From the NCBI GenBank assembly GCA_905479845.1, contig CAJQOB010000164.1:1-13189 (forward strand): DNA of 13,189 nt. Reading direction: 5' to 3'. A program made the translations under genes and the position numbers. The notes under the pieces were generated by a model. The model did not search any database. It saw only the letters and a program-made list of their open reading frames with translations, and was not told the origin of the DNA. Shown piece by piece: positions 6,978-13,189 of this stretch. Position 1 is the stretch's first letter; the number at the start of each line of letters is the position of its first letter. The DNA comes from an uncultured Flavobacteriales bacterium. GTDB taxonomy: Bacteria; Bacteroidota; Bacteroidia; Flavobacteriales_D; Crocinitomicaceae.

Positions 6978-8271
6978 CGAAATCTTGTTTTTCTGTGTTT
7001 TCCTTCATTCGGGTATCGAATACGTCCTTGTCCCCGGTTTTCTTAATAAGTGGCACTTTGTGAAAAAGGACTTCCGTAATTTTCTCTCCTTTGTAAGAAA
7101 TCAGTGAGATCATCATGATGATACTCGTGATCAAGATAGGGTAGAGCAGAAGCCCCGAATCGAATGCTTCAATATGAATGGAACCGTTCTTAGCCAATAC
7201 GAAGAAGAGTAGAACCGTGATCAAACCGCGAGGAGCAATGAACAATTCCGGGAATAAATTGTCTTTGGCAAAAATGCGCAATGCGATGTATCGAACAATG
7301 TAAAGGATAATAACAATTCCAAAACTGTTTACTGCAACTTGCCAGTTCGCAAGTGAGCTCAAGGTAATGCTCAAACCAAACACCACGAAGAAGAACGTAC
7401 GAATCAAAAAGGCTGATTCTAATGTCAAATTGTGGAAGTCATGAAGAATGGGTTTGACTTTCTCTCGGTCAAATAGTTTTGCCAGCCTTCCCTGAAAGAA
7501 GACGTCCGTATTGTTCAGCACTACACCGAAAGCGAGTATAATAAGCAGTGACGATAAGTGGAAATATTTTCCAACTGCGAAGAGCAACAAAAGTACTCCG
7601 ATCACCAAAAATAGTTTAACCTGCATCTGTAAGTGTTGGAAAAGATAGACCAAACCGTATGCCACAACGACGGAAAGTAAGACCGTTACACCAATATTGA
7701 TGATGATTTCCCACACAATTGATCCGCCTCCAGCTCCACCATCGGCGCCAATCATGAAGTAAAAAACCATAATTCCTAGAATATCAGAAAAGGTACTTTC
7801 GTAGATCATGAATTCTTTTTTCGTACCCGTCAATCGTCCCACACTTGGAATGATGATGGCGCTACTCATGATGCTCAAAGGAATGGCATAAACGACTGCC
7901 GTGTATAAATCTGCAGAGGGGAATATGTACATGAAAAAGCCTGCAAGAGCGAACATTGACCCTCCAATTCCTACAAGTGCAACAATCAAAGATCGAAGAA
8001 TAAGCCCCGTTTTTTGTTTCTCTAGTTTCAAGTCGAGGGCGGCTTCGAGTACAATCATCACCAGCCCGACGTTACCCAAAATTTCAAGCAGGGAATCAAA
8101 TTCCAAGTCTTCGCTGAGGCCGTAAGCATCAAGTATTGCTTTCAGTCCCATTCCAAGTCCAATCAACATTAAAACGGAAGGAATATTGGTTCTTTTGGCA
8201 AGAATATTAAAGAAGAAGCTCAAAATGATGATGCCCGCAATGGCCATGATCAACAAATAAGGATTTCCCAT
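6967..8271 (-). CDS. Cation/proton antiporter, CPA (NhaP/Kef-like) family
   Basis: A 434-residue polytopic membrane protein with roughly a dozen hydrophobic segments from residue 5 to about 390 and a short charged cytoplasmic tail of about 45 residues. The family pattern is visible: 'LEAALDLKL' near residues 74-82 (the F/LEGGL-type block) and 'YESTFSDILGIM' at 157-168, where E158 and D163 match the ExxxxD ion-binding motif of CPA1-type exchangers. It should exchange Na+ or K+ for H+ across the inner membrane; the ion cannot be told from the sequence. No C-terminal RCK/TrkA domain is present. It is the first gene of a two-gene minus-strand unit and is divergent from arsR across 132 nt. An arsenic role is not implied by its sequence. 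Confidence 0.88.
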   Translation of the reverse strand: MGNPYLLIMAIAGIIILSFFFNILAKRTNIPSVLMLIGLGMGLKAILDAYGLSEDLEFDSLLEILGNVGLVMIVLEAALDLKLEKQKTGLILRSLIVALVGIGGSMFALAGFFMYIFPSADLYTAVVYAIPLSIMSSAIIIPSVGRLTGTKKEFMIYESTFSDILGIMVFYFMIGADGGAGGGSIVWEIIINIGVTVLLSVVVAYGLVYLFQHLQMQVKLFLVIGVLLLLFAVGKYFHLSSLLIILAFGVVLNNTDVFFQGRLAKLFDREKVKPILHDFHNLTLESAFLIRTFFFVVFGLSITLSSLANWQVAVNSFGIVIILYIVRYIALRIFAKDNLFPELFIAPRGLITVLLFFVLAKNGSIHIEAFDSGLLLYPILITSIIMMISLISYKGEKITEVLFHKVPLIKKTGDKDVFDTRMKENTEKQDFDGF

Positions 8272-8291
8272 AAAGTCTGTTCGTTTAATTC

Positions 8292-8299
8292 CAAAGATA
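8292..8299 (-). promoter_or_regulatory. Candidate -7 element for the antiporter gene
   Basis: On the minus strand this reads TATCTTTG, a full match to the Bacteroidota -7 consensus TAnnTTTG, about 20 nt upstream of the antiporter start at 8271. This implies a short leader. I did not find a convincing -33 TTTG at the expected spacing. The element lies about 48 nt from the ArsR operator candidate and does not overlap it. Confidence 0.45.
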
Positions 8300-8322
8300 A
8301 GAAATCTACCTTCTTGAAGTAG

Positions 8323-8353
8323 TTGCTAAAAAGAAAAGTTAATCGTAATATTG
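8323..8353 (+). promoter_or_regulatory. Candidate arsR promoter (-33 and -7)
   Basis: TTG at 8323-8325 and TAATATTG at 8346-8353 are separated by 20 nt and match the Bacteroidota pattern TTTG / TAnnTTTG with one mismatch in the -7 box. Transcription would start near 8360, leaving a leader of about 40 nt. The -7 box overlaps the first arm of the inverted repeats of the proposed ArsR operator, which would explain repression. Confidence 0.45.
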
Positions 8354-8387
8354 CGATATAGCAATATTCCAATATTCCAATATTGCT
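8347..8387. promoter_or_regulatory. Probable ArsR operator: overlapping inverted repeats
   Basis: Two perfect inverted repeats share one arm. Site 1 is AATATTGC (8347-8354), a 6-nt spacer GATATA, and GCAATATT (8361-8368). Site 2 is AGCAATATT (8360-8368), a 10-nt spacer, and AATATTGCT (8379-8387). The centres are 16 bp apart. AATATT recurs at 8363, 8371 and 8379 with an 8-bp period. ArsR/SmtB repressors bind AT-rich imperfect palindromes of this size over or just downstream of their own promoter, and the array ends 16 nt before the arsR ATG. The assignment to ArsR is inferred from position and symmetry. Confidence 0.65.
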
Positions 8388-8403
8388 CTAAAAATAAGCA
8401 CAA

Positions 8404-8733
8404 ATGGGACTAACGAGAATAGACAAATACACAAGGGAACAAGTCAATCTTGCACAGCTTCTCAAGGTGCTCGGTCACCCTGCTCGAATAGCGATTATAC
8501 AATCAATAATTAGAACAGACTCTTGTATTTGTGGTGATCTCGTGACAGAAATAGGTTTAGCGCAATCAACTATTTCTCAACACTTGAAAGAATTAAAGCA
8601 TGTTGGAATCATTCAGGGAACTATTGAAGGAACGAGCGTTTGTTATTGCATAAACAAAGAAACATGGAGTCAGCTGGAATCCTCAGTTAACGAATTGTTT
8701 AAATCAGTTAACGCCAACCCAGATTGCTGCTAA
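8404..8733 (+). CDS. arsR: ArsR-family arsenic-responsive transcriptional repressor
   Basis: A 109-residue winged-helix protein. Residues 16-30 ('LAQLLKVLGHPARIA') are the family N-terminal helix; 'LVTEIGLAQSTISQHLKEL' at 46-64 is the helix-turn-helix, followed by the beta wing near 70-85. The metal-sensing pair C41-x-C43 ('SCICGDL') corresponds to the CxC of the ELCVCDL motif of arsenite sensors such as the E. coli plasmid ArsR. Further cysteines at C80 and C82 and a terminal C108-C109 pair could supply the third ligand. It would repress its own operon and release DNA on binding As(III). It is the first gene of arsR-arsI-arsC-aqpS, with a 39-nt gap to arsI. The ATG at 8404 gives the normal length. 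Confidence 0.93.
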   Translation: MGLTRIDKYTREQVNLAQLLKVLGHPARIAIIQSIIRTDSCICGDLVTEIGLAQSTISQHLKELKHVGIIQGTIEGTSVCYCINKETWSQLESSVNELFKSVNANPDCC

Positions 8734-8772
8734 GACTCAAATAAGAATTAAAAGATTATCAAAAAATAGATT

Positions 8773-9297
8773 ATGAAGGATACAGTTTTTCCAAGAATGC
8801 ACATGTCGTTTTACGTTAGCGACTTAACGGCAACTGTGAATTTTTACAGCACTTTTTTCGGTGTTCCAGCTTCGAAAGTGAAATCAGGTTACGCGAAGTA
8901 CGAACTTTCTGAACCAGGATTGATTATTTCATTTATTGAAAACAAAGAACGCGTTCAATCGAATTTTGGTCACGTTGGAATTCAAGTTGGATCGAAAGAA
9001 GAAATGGAACAGCGATTGGAAGTTGCACGTTCACAAGGAATCGTTTCAAAAGAAGAAATAGGAACGTCTTGTTGTTATGCCGTTCAAGACAAATTTTGGG
9101 CAGATGATCCAGACGGAATCCAGTGGGAGGTTTACTATTTCCATGAGGATGTTGAGTTCAATGACCCAAAGTATTCTGAGGAAGATGCAAGTGCATGTTG
9201 CATGCCTTTAGAGCGTGAAGAGAAGCCAAAGCTTCAAATGATGGATTTATCGAAAAACGAAGCAGAATCTTGCGAACCAGGTTCTGGATGTTGCTAA
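8773..9297 (+). CDS. arsI: ArsI/CadI-type glyoxalase-fold C-As lyase
   Basis: A 174-residue vicinal-oxygen-chelate protein. ArsI is an Fe(II) dioxygenase that cleaves the C-As bond of trivalent methyl- and aryl-arsenicals to give arsenite. Expected Fe ligands are H10, H67 ('FGHVGIQV') and E119 ('WEVYYF'), and the substrate-binding vicinal cysteines are C100-C101 in 'TSCCYAVQDKFW'. These blocks match characterised ArsI closely. The domain ends near residue 123; the rest (124-174) is an acidic tail with Cys at 142-143, 167 and 173-174. Databases often label such proteins 'cadmium-induced CadI', but the intact C100-C101 pair and ars context favour ArsI. The arsC start follows after 18 nt. Confidence 0.85.
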   Translation: MKDTVFPRMHMSFYVSDLTATVNFYSTFFGVPASKVKSGYAKYELSEPGLIISFIENKERVQSNFGHVGIQVGSKEEMEQRLEVARSQGIVSKEEIGTSCCYAVQDKFWADDPDGIQWEVYYFHEDVEFNDPKYSEEDASACCMPLEREEKPKLQMMDLSKNEAESCEPGSGCC

Positions 9298-9315
9298 ACT
9301 ATATTGATTTAAGTG

Positions 9316-9729
9316 ATGAAAAAAGTATTGGTGCTTTGCACAGGAAACAGTTGTAGAAGTCAAATTGCTCACGGGTATTTGGCGCATTTTGCCCCAGAAG
9401 GGACTGAAGTGTTTTCAGCAGGAGTTGAAACGCATGGTGTTAATCCAAAAGCGATTGAAACAATGAAAGCGGATGGTTTGGATATTTCAAATCACACTTC
9501 TAACAACATTTTGGAATATGAAGGTCAACATTTCGATTACGTGATTACAGTTTGTGATAGCGCAAAGGAAAAATGTCCGTACTTCCCTTCAGATGCCGTG
9601 AAGTTTCACAACAATTTCCCAGATCCATACGGAGCGACTGGAACTGACGAGGAGGTAGCAGCGGTATTTGCTGCGGTTCGAGATCAAATCAAAACGTATT
9701 GTAAAGAATTCGTATCAGCCTACTTATGA
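9316..9729 (+). CDS. arsC: Arsenate reductase, thioredoxin-coupled (LMW-phosphatase type)
   Basis: Reduces As(V) to As(III) in the cytoplasm. The 137-residue protein has the low-molecular-weight phosphatase P-loop C8-TGNSC13-RS at its N-terminus and the redox pair C80 and C87 ('TVCDSAKEKCP'), the three-cysteine relay (C8 nucleophile, C80, C87) of the S. aureus/B. subtilis type that is recycled by thioredoxin. The 'FPDPYGATG' loop carries the catalytic aspartate. It is not the glutaredoxin-type (E. coli) enzyme. I chose ATG at 9316 over the adjacent GTG at 9313. Its TGA overlaps the ATG of the channel gene by 4 nt, so the two products are made together. Confidence 0.93.
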   Translation: MKKVLVLCTGNSCRSQIAHGYLAHFAPEGTEVFSAGVETHGVNPKAIETMKADGLDISNHTSNNILEYEGQHFDYVITVCDSAKEKCPYFPSDAVKFHNNFPDPYGATGTDEEVAAVFAAVRDQIKTYCKEFVSAYL

Positions 9730-10373
9730 ATCGCTATGTAGCGGAGTTTTTCGCAAGCTTTGTAATGATTTTTTTGGGAACTGGATCAATGGTTCTTGCG
9801 GATCAAAGCGGTGGTTCATTCACCCATCTTGACGTTTCTTTGTCTTGGGGTTTCGCTGTTGGATTAGGAATCTTTCTCTTCAGTAAGTTTTCTGGAGCGC
9901 ACATGAACCCAGCAGTAACCATTTCTCTATTTTTCTTGAGGGCCCATCCTAAACGCGAGTTGTTAGGGTATTTGGCTCTTCAAATTTCAGGTGGAGTTGC
10001 AGCTAGTTTATTATTGAGATTGTTAGCGCCTGAACATGAGTTTTTGGGAGCATCATTACCTTCTGGAAGTGCTTGGGAAAGTTTTTACATTGAATTCTTG
10101 CTGACCTTTGCCTTGATGGCAGTTGTACTCTTATCGGGATGGTTTAAGAAAGGAGCACTCTTTTTAGTGCCTGCCGCAATTGGAGGAACTGTTTTTCTTG
10201 AGGCGTATTTCGCAGGCCCCATTACAGGAGCAAGTATGAATCCAGCGCGAAGTTTTGCACCAGCAGTTGTTTCAGGTCACACGGAGCACTTATGGGTTTA
10301 TCTGATTGCTACGACAATGGGAGCATTGGGAGCAAGTGGATTATGGTTGATTTGGAAACGGTATAAGGCTTAG
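9726..10373 (+). CDS. aqpS: MIP-family channel (AqpS-like aquaglyceroporin)
   Basis: A 215-residue channel with six hydrophobic helices and two NPA half-helix motifs, N61-P-A in 'GAHMNPAVT' and N172-P-A-R175 in 'GASMNPARSFAP'. By ungapped alignment of the motifs with E. coli GlpF, the aromatic/arginine filter is W41, A160, A169 and R175. Trp at the first position is glycerol-facilitator-like, and the two alanines imply a wide pore. Together with the arsenic context this fits a metalloid-conducting channel such as Sinorhizobium meliloti AqpS, which lets arsenite made inside flow out down its gradient. It is coupled to arsC by a 4-nt overlap and is the last gene of the operon. It overlaps the convergent gene by 4 nt at the stops. 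Symbol given by analogy. Confidence 0.85.
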   Translation: MNRYVAEFFASFVMIFLGTGSMVLADQSGGSFTHLDVSLSWGFAVGLGIFLFSKFSGAHMNPAVTISLFFLRAHPKRELLGYLALQISGGVAASLLLRLLAPEHEFLGASLPSGSAWESFYIEFLLTFALMAVVLLSGWFKKGALFLVPAAIGGTVFLEAYFAGPITGASMNPARSFAPAVVSGHTEHLWVYLIATTMGALGASGLWLIWKRYKA

Positions 10374-10816
10374 TTTTTCCTTCTAGTATCAGCAAGGTTG
10401 ATGATTTGCCAACGATCATCGACATTGACAAGCAACATGCAGTTCACACCTGTATGACTGAACTCATCACATAAATAAAAGGAGTAATCCATCCATACTT
10501 GGGCGAGTCCATCGTCAATTTTAATCACAATGTTTGAGATACGTTCGTCCCATACTTCGTCGTGCGGAGTGCCGACAGCTTCCACGAAATCATCAATCAA
10601 TCCCTCGTATAGATGAAAGGCATTGTCTTTTTTAAACGTTGTATATGCTTTAGCATCCTCATGGAAAACTTCGCGAACGAGCGTACTGTCACCAGACCTC
10701 ATTCCCTCAAACAGTTGATCTATGGTTGCTCGTACTTCGGCGGTACGAATAGAGTCAGCTTGGCTCCAAGAAATAGAACTTGCAGACAAAAACACTAAAA
10801 ATAAAATCGATTTCAT
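10370..10816 (-). CDS. Secreted NTF2-like (SnoaL/DUF4440-type) protein
   Basis: A 148-residue protein with an N-terminal signal peptide (hydrophobic core 'ILFLVFLSASSISW', likely cleavage near residue 20). The mature part has the NTF2-like layout: N-terminal helix 'VRATIDQLFEGMRSGDSTLV', then 'FHEDAKAYTTF' and the beta strands 'GLAQVWMDYSFYL' and 'DRWQIINLADTRR' that form the cone. The proteins of this fold are diverse and no catalytic residue can be assigned. It is convergent with aqpS (4-nt overlap of stops) and lies 53 nt downstream of the SRPBCC gene on the same strand, so it may be cotranscribed with it. Not obviously related to arsenic. Confidence 0.75.
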   Translation of the reverse strand: MKSILFLVFLSASSISWSQADSIRTAEVRATIDQLFEGMRSGDSTLVREVFHEDAKAYTTFKKDNAFHLYEGLIDDFVEAVGTPHDEVWDERISNIVIKIDDGLAQVWMDYSFYLCDEFSHTGVNCMLLVNVDDRWQIINLADTRRKN

Positions 10817-10869
10817 AACCTAAAGATTGGGAAAAAGCCGAAGGAAAGGAATTGAATTATGTTGAACGG

Positions 10870-11352
10870 TTAGAGAGGAATAGAAATGAACTCCTTCCAA
10901 ACTCCATTTTCCGCTACTTTTTTCAGAAGCTCATTTCGCTCTACGAGCAAACGTTCCATATAGCTTTTTAGGAACAATCGGTTCGCCATCTTTCCCAAAA
11001 AACCAAGAGGAGTTTCAAACTCAAAAATGTCAATGAGCAAGGTTTTGTTGTTTTCTTCCAGAAACAAATGTTGATGGCAAAATGATTTGAACGCACCCTT
11101 GGTCATTTCATCAACGAAAATGTCAGGTCTTTTCATGACAGTAATCTTCGAAGTAAGGTTTTGTTGAATACCAAAGTGCTTCGCTCTCCAAGTAACAGAC
11201 TCATTTAGCGCGATCAATCCACTGGTTTTTCCAGCAACCGCTTTTTCTCCTGTCTGTTCCGTAGATTTTATATGAAAATCAATGCTTCGAGAAAGGTCAA
11301 ACACCACATTTATCGGTGCATTTATTTCTGTATTGAGCTCGATTCGAGGCAT
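10870..11352 (-). CDS. SRPBCC (START-like) superfamily protein
   Basis: A 160-residue soluble protein with the helix-grip pattern: an N-terminal strand 'PRIELNTEINAPINVVFDLSR' typical of the polyketide-cyclase/ligand-binding SRPBCC group, central strands near residues 52-110, and a long C-terminal helix from about residue 125. The 'APINVVFDLSRSIDFH' opening is like that of proteins annotated as SRPBCC family or cell-division-inhibitor-like. The ligand is unknown. No signal peptide. The start ATG is the revcomp of CAT at 11350-11352, divergent from the DUF2141 gene across 129 nt. Confidence 0.75.
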   Translation of the reverse strand: MPRIELNTEINAPINVVFDLSRSIDFHIKSTEQTGEKAVAGKTSGLIALNESVTWRAKHFGIQQNLTSKITVMKRPDIFVDEMTKGAFKSFCHQHLFLEENNKTLLIDIFEFETPLGFLGKMANRLFLKSYMERLLVERNELLKKVAENGVWKEFISIPL

Positions 11353-11481
11353 TAATTAACAACGTGTAATAAGTGGTTCCTTCTTTGGAAATCACAGTTT
11401 AGTTTTCAGTAGATTGGCTTACAAAATACAAAATAGAGTCAAGAAGTGAGTGCAATTATTCCAAAGGATGTATCTTAGAGT

Positions 11482-11931
11482 ATGAATTTGAGTAAATGGA
11501 TCTTTTTCCTACTGATCCCATTCATATCTGGATCGTTTTCAATGTCACCATCTTCGGACGGGTCACATGACATTACCGTTAAAATCACCAACATCAGGAA
11601 CAAGAAGGGAAGAATTCAACTTCAAGTGTATCGAACAGGAAAGACATTTGCTGCCGAAACGCCTTACAAACAGTATTATGTGTCGAAGAAATCCTTAAAG
11701 AACAAAACGGTTACTTACACCATTAAAGGATTAAAAACGGGAACTTACGGTGTGGCACTTTTGGATGATGAAAACTCAAACAAAGAAATGGACTATGGAT
11801 GGGTGATGCCGAACGAGGGATTTGGCTTTTCAGATTATTATCACACTGCTTGGAGCAAGCCGAAATTCAGTCAATTTAAATTCTCACTATCATCTAACAA
11901 AAGTGTAACGATGAAGGTTCGTTACATGTAG
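11482..11931 (+). CDS. Secreted DUF2141 domain protein
   Basis: A 149-residue protein with a hydrophobic signal peptide (about residues 5-20) and a single DUF2141 domain. Diagnostic blocks are 'GRIQLQVYRTGKTF', 'GTYGVALLDDENSNKEMDYGW' and 'PNEGFGFSD', which match the family pattern of a DxNxNxxxD-like acidic loop followed by P-x-EGxGFS. DUF2141 proteins are small exported beta-rich proteins with no established function; the acidic loop could bind a divalent cation, but that is inference. A weak purine-rich 'AAAGG' lies 18-22 nt upstream of the ATG. It is preceded by a 129-nt divergent region in which I saw no clear promoter consensus. Confidence 0.85.
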   Translation: MNLSKWIFFLLIPFISGSFSMSPSSDGSHDITVKITNIRNKKGRIQLQVYRTGKTFAAETPYKQYYVSKKSLKNKTVTYTIKGLKTGTYGVALLDDENSNKEMDYGWVMPNEGFGFSDYYHTAWSKPKFSQFKFSLSSNKSVTMKVRYM

Positions 11932-11987
11932 AGAAAACATCCGTTTCTGATCAAAGAGAAACCCTCGACAATGTCAATTATTTAACG

Positions 11988-11995
11988 TAATTTTG
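11988..11995 (+). promoter_or_regulatory. Candidate -7 element for the aldehyde dehydrogenase gene
   Basis: TAATTTTG is a full match to the Bacteroidota consensus TAnnTTTG and lies 32 nt upstream of the ATG at 12028. This implies transcription from about 12002 and a leader of about 25 nt. A clear -33 TTTG is not present at the expected distance. Confidence 0.5.
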
Positions 11996-12027
11996 CCCTG
12001 AAATTAATTATTAAACAACATAATCTC

Positions 12028-13189
12028 ATGGCTGAAGTATTAACAGACCTAGGAATAAAAGATATCCTTGCCAAATTTAGTATCGAGCAGGAAAATAACG
12101 GAGCATCAACAGGTGGTCATTGGTTTAACACTCGTGGAGAGAAAATAGACTCAGTTTCCCCTGTAGATGGAAGCGTAATTGCTTCTGTAAACGCTGCAAC
12201 TGAAGCGGATTACGAAGCGGTAGTTTTGAAAGCGCAAGAAGCATTTAAAACATGGAGAAAAGTTCCTGCACCGCATAGAGGTGAGGTAGTTCGTCAGCTT
12301 GCTGAAAAATTGAGAGAGTACAAACAACCACTTGGTGAGCTTGTTTCTTACGAAATGGGGAAATCATTGCAAGAAGGTTTGGGTGAAGTTCAAGAGATGA
12401 TCGACATCTGTGACTTCGCAGTTGGTTTGTCTCGTCAGTTACACGGTTTAACAATGCACTCTGAACGTCCAGGACACAGAATGTATGAGCAATATCACCC
12501 ACTTGGAGTAGTTGGAATTATTTCAGCATTTAACTTCCCAGTAGCCGTTTGGAACTGGAACACTGCCCTTGCATGGGTTTGTGGAGATGTGTGTGTTTGG
12601 AAGCCATCTGAAAAAGCACCATTAACAGCAATTGCTTGTCAACAAATCACGAAAGAAGTATTCGACGCGAACGATGTTCCTGAAGGAGTTTCTGGATTGG
12701 TTATCGGTGGTGCAGACCTTGGAATATTGATGTCGAATGACAAACGCGTTCCTTTAGTGTCAGCAACTGGTTCTACACGTATGGGTAAAGCAGTTAGTGC
12801 AGCAGTTGGAGCTCGTTTGGGTAGCTCATTGTTGGAGCTTGGAGGAAACAACGCAATCATCATTACACCATCAGCGGACTTGAACATTGTTGTTCCAGGA
12901 GCGGTATTTGGTGCAGTTGGTACATGTGGACAACGTTGTACATCAACTCGTCGTTTGATCATCCATGAAGATGTTTACGATACAGTGAAGAACGCTATCG
13001 TTGGAGCTTACCCTCAATTGAAAATTGGTAATCCTTTAGATGAAAGCAACCACGTTGGGCCGCTTATCGATAAAGATGCTGTTGATATGTACTTGAAGGC
13101 ACTTGAAAGCGCAAAAGCTGAAGGAGCAAACATCATCGTAGAAGGTGGAGTTTTAACAGGTGAAGGATACGAATCTGGATGCTACGTTA
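12028..13189 (+). CDS. ALDH7-type aldehyde dehydrogenase (5' part, cut by window end)
   Basis: The first 387 codons of a NAD(P)-dependent aldehyde dehydrogenase; the reading frame is open at the window end. Catalytic residues are E270 ('LLELGGNNA') and C304 ('GQRCTSTRR'), with the nucleotide-binding 'GSTRMG' at 248-253 and 'ISAFNFPVAVWNWN' near 170. The 'SLLELGGNNAII' and 'GTCGQRCT' blocks match the antiquitin (ALDH7) group, whose bacterial members oxidise 2-aminoadipate semialdehyde/piperideine-6-carboxylate in lysine breakdown. That substrate is inferred from family resemblance. The ATG at 12028 gives a normal ALDH7 N-terminus. Transcribed from its own likely promoter. Codon usage and GC are slightly higher than in the neighbours, as expected of a well expressed gene. 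Confidence 0.93.
   Translation, partial: MAEVLTDLGIKDILAKFSIEQENNGASTGGHWFNTRGEKIDSVSPVDGSVIASVNAATEADYEAVVLKAQEAFKTWRKVPAPHRGEVVRQLAEKLREYKQPLGELVSYEMGKSLQEGLGEVQEMIDICDFAVGLSRQLHGLTMHSERPGHRMYEQYHPLGVVGIISAFNFPVAVWNWNTALAWVCGDVCVWKPSEKAPLTAIACQQITKEVFDANDVPEGVSGLVIGGADLGILMSNDKRVPLVSATGSTRMGKAVSAAVGARLGSSLLELGGNNAIIITPSADLNIVVPGAVFGAVGTCGQRCTSTRRLIIHEDVYDTVKNAIVGAYPQLKIGNPLDESNHVGPLIDKDAVDMYLKALESAKAEGANIIVEGGVLTGEGYESGCYV

Noticed and set aside
9313..9315. GTG at 9313 as the arsC start.
   Set aside because: The adjacent ATG at 9316 gives the usual short MKKVLVLCTGN start and needs no rare start codon.
11943..11962. Hairpin GTTTCT-N8-AGAAAC after the DUF2141 gene as a terminator.
   Set aside because: The stem is only 6 bp, AT-rich, and has no T tract after it.
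12245..12962. Minus-strand reading frames within the aldehyde dehydrogenase gene.
   Set aside because: They are shadows of a highly conserved ALDH coding sequence that is open across the whole region on the plus strand.
1..13189. CRISPR arrays, tRNA or rRNA genes, insertion sequences.
   Set aside because: No regularly spaced repeats, tRNA-like cloverleaf, rRNA segments, transposase motifs or terminal inverted repeats were seen on either strand.

Overview
The window looks like a chromosomal segment from a member of the Bacteroidota, most likely the Flavobacteriales. Supporting signs are the AT-rich coding style, the near absence of Shine-Dalgarno sequences, promoter elements of the TAnnTTTG type, a short LeuA without a regulatory domain, a lipoprotein and a DUF2141 protein of Bacteroidota type, and a long helical protein with a 'SLTKAEKRHFKLYAKR' N-terminus. 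The exact genus cannot be fixed from the sequence alone.

Layout. Positions 1-108 hold the last 35 codons of a gene that resembles the C-terminus of an M28 zinc peptidase. A small Rieske [2Fe-2S] protein follows (132-476). A 514-residue helical protein of unknown function lies convergent to it (482-2026, minus). Positions 2178-6390 are a tight leucine operon, leuA-leuC-leuD-leuB, with junctions of 1 nt, 1 nt and a 4-nt overlap. Next, on the minus strand, are a sodium/proton-type (CPA family) antiporter and an overlapping lipoprotein gene (8271-6423). Divergent from the antiporter is an arsenic cassette, arsR-arsI-arsC-aqpS (8404-10373). Then come two minus-strand genes (a secreted NTF2-like protein and a SRPBCC/START-like protein), a plus-strand DUF2141 secreted protein, and the first 387 codons of an ALDH7-type aldehyde dehydrogenase cut by the window end.

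How the genes work together. LeuA, LeuCD and LeuB would convert 2-ketoisovalerate to 2-ketoisocaproate, the precursor of leucine. However, leuA carries an in-frame TAA at 3060-3062 inside the conserved segment that normally reads AFSH-x-SGIHQDG. Downstream the same frame continues with 86 good LeuA codons. This is either a real nonsense mutation, which would make the strain a leucine auxotroph unless suppressed or backed up by another copy, or a single-base sequence error.

The arsenic cassette combines an As(III)-type ArsR repressor, an ArsI-type C-As lyase, a thioredoxin-type arsenate reductase and a MIP channel. No ArsB or Acr3 pump is present in the window. The layout suggests that arsenite made by ArsI and ArsC leaves the cell through the channel. 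The arsR promoter region carries overlapping AATATTGC inverted repeats that are a likely ArsR operator.
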